Positions 6,632 to 8,936 of a DNA stretch of 8,936 nt are shown piece after piece. This DNA comes from Sulfurimonas sp. Lineage in GTDB: Bacteria; Campylobacterota; Campylobacteria; Campylobacterales; Sulfurimonadaceae. Below the pieces are notes generated by a model. The model did not search any database. It saw only the letters and a list, made by a program, of their open reading frames with translations, and was not told the DNA's origin. Position 1 is the first letter of the stretch. The number at the start of each line of letters is the position of its first letter. The translations under genes and the position numbers were made by a program. The DNA is taken from the NCBI GenBank assembly GCA_026987995.1, contig JALSMC010000250.1:1-8936 (forward strand). Direction: 5' to 3'.

Positions 6632-6973
6632 ATGATACAAGTTTATGGAATTAAAAATTGCGATAGTGTTAAAAAAGCACTCAAATTTTTTAAAGAACAT
6701 GATTTAGAATATACACTTTTTGATTTTAAAACAGAGGATCTTCCATGTGAAAAGATTTCGTCTTGGCTAGAGCACACTGAGATGAAAGTACTGTTCAATG
6801 CTAGAAGTACAACACACAGAAATCTTAAACTCAAAGAGATGAACCTTGATGAAGTGGGTCAAAAAGAGTGGTTATGTAAAGAAAATCTACTTATTAAACG
6901 CCCAGTTGTTGAGTATGATGACAAAGTTATTGTAGGTTTTAATGAAGAAAATTATCAAAGGAGTTTTTTATGA
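6632..6973 (+). CDS. YffB-like ArsC/Spx-family thioredoxin-fold protein
   Basis: A 113-residue member of the ArsC/Spx superfamily, closest by eye to E. coli YffB (118 residues). It opens with VYGIKNCDSVKKA (4-16; YffB has YGIKNCDT-KKA), followed by LFNARSTTHR (54-63) and the cis-proline region LIKRPVV (87-93). The single active-site Cys is C10 in NCDS. It lacks the CxxC pair of Spx and the flanking residues of true arsenate reductases, so arsenate reduction is not supported. YffB has been proposed to be a glutathione-dependent thiol reductase, but its function is not established; automated pipelines may call it 'ArsC' or 'Spx/MgsR'. The gene lies 7 bases after gatC without a strong SD, and its TGA overlaps the pilT ATG by 4 bases, so the three genes are probably co-transcribed. 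The family is confident; the function is unknown. Confidence 0.85.
   Translation: MIQVYGIKNCDSVKKALKFFKEHDLEYTLFDFKTEDLPCEKISSWLEHTEMKVLFNARSTTHRNLKLKEMNLDEVGQKEWLCKENLLIKRPVVEYDDKVIVGFNEENYQRSFL
6957..6963 (+). promoter_or_regulatory. Strong SD for pilT inside the YffB-like gene
   Basis: AAAGGAG lies 6 bases before the pilT ATG, within the last codons of the upstream gene, whose stop overlaps the pilT start (ATGA). It is the best-matched ribosome binding site in the window and suggests that PilT is made more strongly than its two co-transcribed neighbours. Confidence 0.75.
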
Positions 6974-8073
6974 GTGATGAAATTGAGGGGCAGGTAGCTT
7001 CAGACAAAAAAAGACTAGACATAAAAAAATTGCTAAAGTCAGTTTTAGCATTTAAGTCATCAGACCTTCACCTTGTTGTTGGAAGTGAACCACAGATTCG
7101 TATCGATAAAGAGCTCCGTGCCCTTAATCTTCCTGTTTTGGATGCTAAAGATGTTGAAACAATGGCATACTCACTTATCGAAGACAAACAGAAGAAAGAG
7201 TTTGAAGAACATAATGAACTTGACTTCTCTTTTGAGCTTGAAGGTATTGGGCGTTTTCGTGCGAACTACTATCGTACTATTCACGGTATTGCTTGTGCTT
7301 TTCGTATGATTCCTATCGATATACCAACCCTTGATGAGTATGGAAATCCTCCTATTTTTAAAGAACTTATCAAAAAAGAGAAAGGTCTTATCTTAGTTAC
7401 TGGACCAACAGGTTCGGGTAAATCAACTACACTAGCCTCTATGCTCCACGAGATAAACCTCACTGAACGCCGACATATCATTACAGTAGAAGACCCAGTG
7501 GAGTTTGTACATAAAAATGTAAAGTCACTCTTTTCTCAACGTGATGTTGGAAGTAATACGGCTTCATTTGCTGCAGCACTCAAATATGCCCTACGTCAAG
7601 ATCCAGATATCATCCTCATCGGGGAGATGCGAGATGCTGAAACTATCGGTGCTGCCCTAACAGCGGCTGAAACGGGTCACTTAGTTTTTGGAACGCTCCA
7701 TACAAACTCAGCACCTGGTACTATTAACCGTATCATTGATGTTTTTGATGGAGAGGAACAAGCACAAGTAAGAGCACAGCTTGCAACTTCACTTGTAGCT
7801 GTTGTTTCACAGACACTTATACCAAGAATTGGTAGTGGAAAAGTAGCAACACAAGAGATTCTCATCACAAATCCAGCTATCCAAAATCAAATCCGTGAAG
7901 ATAAAGTACACCAAATTTACTCACAAATGCAGTTAAATCAAACTGAAACACGTATGACAACTCAAACGCAACAGCTAGTTGAATTACTTCAAAAAAATAT
8001 AATATCTAAAGAAAATGCTATCAAAAATTCAAACAGACCAGAAGAGTTAATGAAAGTAATAGGTGCACTTTAA
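6970..8073 (+). CDS. pilT: Type IV pilus retraction ATPase PilT
   Basis: PilT is the hexameric cytoplasmic ATPase that depolymerises type IV pili, giving twitching motility and, in many bacteria, DNA uptake. The 367 residues have the usual two-domain form. The N-terminal PAS-like part has SSDLHL (30-35) and GRFRANYY (94-101). The RecA-like part has Walker A GPTGSGKST (145-153), the Asp box ITVEDPVEFVH (171-181), Walker B DIILIGEMRD (213-222; catalytic E219) and the His box GHLVFGTLHT (236-245). The C-terminal AIQNQIRE (303-310) matches the AIRNLIRE motif tied to retraction, which favours PilT over PilU or the extension ATPase PilB. It ends normally with an RPEEL segment. It overlaps the upstream gene by 4 bases, and its stop overlaps the convergent methyltransferase gene. 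No other pilus gene is present here, so it is detached from any pilus cluster in view. Confidence 0.95.
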   Translation: MSDEIEGQVASDKKRLDIKKLLKSVLAFKSSDLHLVVGSEPQIRIDKELRALNLPVLDAKDVETMAYSLIEDKQKKEFEEHNELDFSFELEGIGRFRANYYRTIHGIACAFRMIPIDIPTLDEYGNPPIFKELIKKEKGLILVTGPTGSGKSTTLASMLHEINLTERRHIITVEDPVEFVHKNVKSLFSQRDVGSNTASFAAALKYALRQDPDIILIGEMRDAETIGAALTAAETGHLVFGTLHTNSAPGTINRIIDVFDGEEQAQVRAQLATSLVAVVSQTLIPRIGSGKVATQEILITNPAIQNQIREDKVHQIYSQMQLNQTETRMTTQTQQLVELLQKNIISKENAIKNSNRPEELMKVIGAL

Positions 8074-8936
8074 GCTTTTCTCAACCGTATCATCTTAAAA
8101 CGCTCACCCAAGAAGTTAGGCATGATAAGCATTTTTGCTTTCTCTAACTCTTGTCTATAAAGCTTCTCATCTACTTTCTCTTTTAGCATCTCTAATAAAT
8201 CTAACATACCCATATCTATAAGTGCTACCATCTGTGCTTTTAGTTCTACAAACTCTACTCCAGCCTCTTTATATGCATCTTTTACATGCTCAAATGTAAC
8301 ATCATAAGTGATGTCACTCTTTGCAAAAAGAGTATCTCTTGGTAGATAATCTTCATTATCTTTAGGAATAAAAAAAGGTAGGACTTTATGTTTTGTATAT
8401 ATTCTCAGTGAAAAGTCAGGACGAGCTACCATTTCACCATAATCAAAACTCATAAACTCGAACTTTTCACAAGATGCTGCCATCTCTTTTGCGAACTCTT
8501 CATATCCTACAGCAATTTCTCCACGGTCTTTGTTATATTTTTCAGCCTTCTCTTTAACCCAAGTATCATCTACATCAAACTCTACTTCATGTTCCTCAAT
8601 TCTGGCAGTTTTTCCTTTATAATATAGTTCACAAGGGAAAGCATCAAAAATTTCATTGGCTATAAAAAAAGCATTTTTACATTTGAGTTCTGTTAAAGAT
8701 TTATAGTGTGTTAGTTCTACTCCGTCACCAAAAGAGTCTTCAAAGTACTCTCTTTGCTGATTTTGTAAATCATCAAATCGTTCTATAATCACAAAGTTAA
8801 AAGTTTGAAGTAATTCTGGTCTCAGAGTATAAATAAACTCACATACATCAGCTAAAAAATAACCATGATGTGCTCCAATCTCACAAATCACTGCGTTTGA
8901 GTCCAAAAACCCCTCATCAACTAATGAGATGATATG
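8070..8936 (-). CDS. MidA/NDUFAF7-family SAM-dependent methyltransferase (5' end outside window)
   Basis: A member of the DUF185 (MidA/NDUFAF7) methyltransferase family. Visible motifs are a SAM-binding loop EIGAHHGYF, an acidic residue in IIERFD, the family signature ANEIFDAFPCE (compare NELLDALP), FDYGEM, an LRIYTKHK segment, DITYDVTF and a C-terminal FKMIRLRK. In mitochondria NDUFAF7 methylates an arginine of a complex I subunit; whether bacterial members do the same is not established. The gene is cut by the window edge. A TTG at 8906-8904 could pass as a start, but the frame stays open through 8936 and the extra residues (ISLVDEGFL) lead naturally into the SAM-binding strand, so the true start lies beyond the window. 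Some 290 codons are present; the family usually has well over 300. It converges on pilT with a 4-base overlap. The family call is confident; the substrate is unknown. Confidence 0.85.
   Translation of the reverse strand, partial: HIISLVDEGFLDSNAVICEIGAHHGYFLADVCEFIYTLRPELLQTFNFVIIERFDDLQNQQREYFEDSFGDGVELTHYKSLTELKCKNAFFIANEIFDAFPCELYYKGKTARIEEHEVEFDVDDTWVKEKAEKYNKDRGEIAVGYEEFAKEMAASCEKFEFMSFDYGEMVARPDFSLRIYTKHKVLPFFIPKDNEDYLPRDTLFAKSDITYDVTFEHVKDAYKEAGVEFVELKAQMVALIDMGMLDLLEMLKEKVDEKLYRQELEKAKMLIMPNFLGERFKMIRLRKA

Noticed and set aside
6632..6973. Arsenate reductase annotation
   Set aside because: The YGIKNCD and IKRPVV pattern fits YffB, no other arsenic-resistance gene is nearby, and the arsenate reductase active-site context is missing.
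7073..7868. Open frames within pilT on either strand (7073-7309 plus; 7281-7481 and 7677-7868 minus) and at 6643-6834 minus
   Set aside because: All are shadows of conserved pilT or YffB-like coding sequence with no family-like protein features.
8070..8906. Methyltransferase as a complete gene starting at TTG 8906
   Set aside because: The frame stays open to the window edge, the family normally has a longer N-terminal region, and a start here would remove the part before the SAM-binding strand.

Overview
The window looks like chromosomal DNA from a low-GC Campylobacterota (formerly Epsilonproteobacteria), most likely a free-living Sulfurimonas/Sulfuricurvum-type organism. The basis is AT-rich sequence, tightly packed operons, GGAG/AAGGA ribosome binding sites, and a sensor kinase with the HQWRQPL phosphorylation box typical of that phylum. 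The genus is inferred from sequence character, not from a search. No rRNA, tRNA, CRISPR array, insertion sequence or prophage is visible.

Layout. A divergent promoter region at about 6230-6333 separates two transcription units. Leftward (minus strand) run five genes in one direction: a YfgM-like membrane-anchored TPR protein (6229-5633), a BamB-like beta-propeller lipoprotein (5629-4625), a short Xer-type tyrosine recombinase (4624-3800), a response regulator with REC-PAS-degenerate GGDEF-EAL architecture (3756-1789), and a six-helix membrane PAS histidine kinase (1777-47). Gaps are 3, 0, 43 and 11 bases, so at least the first three and the last two should be co-transcribed. Rightward run gatC (6334-6624), a YffB/ArsC-like thioredoxin-fold gene (6632-6973) and the type IV pilus retraction ATPase gene pilT (6970-8073), again nearly gap-free. 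A MidA/NDUFAF7-family methyltransferase gene converges on pilT from the right, shares its last four bases, and runs off the right edge of the window.

How the genes may work together. The YfgM-like/BamB-like pair repeats the yfgM-bamB gene order of Escherichia coli and suggests an envelope or outer-membrane protein biogenesis module. The response regulator and kinase form a probable two-component system whose output is cyclic-di-GMP hydrolysis. The regulator also carries an Aer-like PAS domain, so phosphorylation and redox state may both feed into one phosphodiesterase. PilT, encoded on the other arm, drives twitching retraction. A functional link between c-di-GMP turnover and pili is plausible but rests only on proximity.

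Most of the window is ordinary housekeeping and regulatory content. The parts most worth a second look are the dual-input c-di-GMP phosphodiesterase/kinase pair and the yfgM-bamB-xer cluster with stop-to-start coupling. I did not find a convincing wholly new system.
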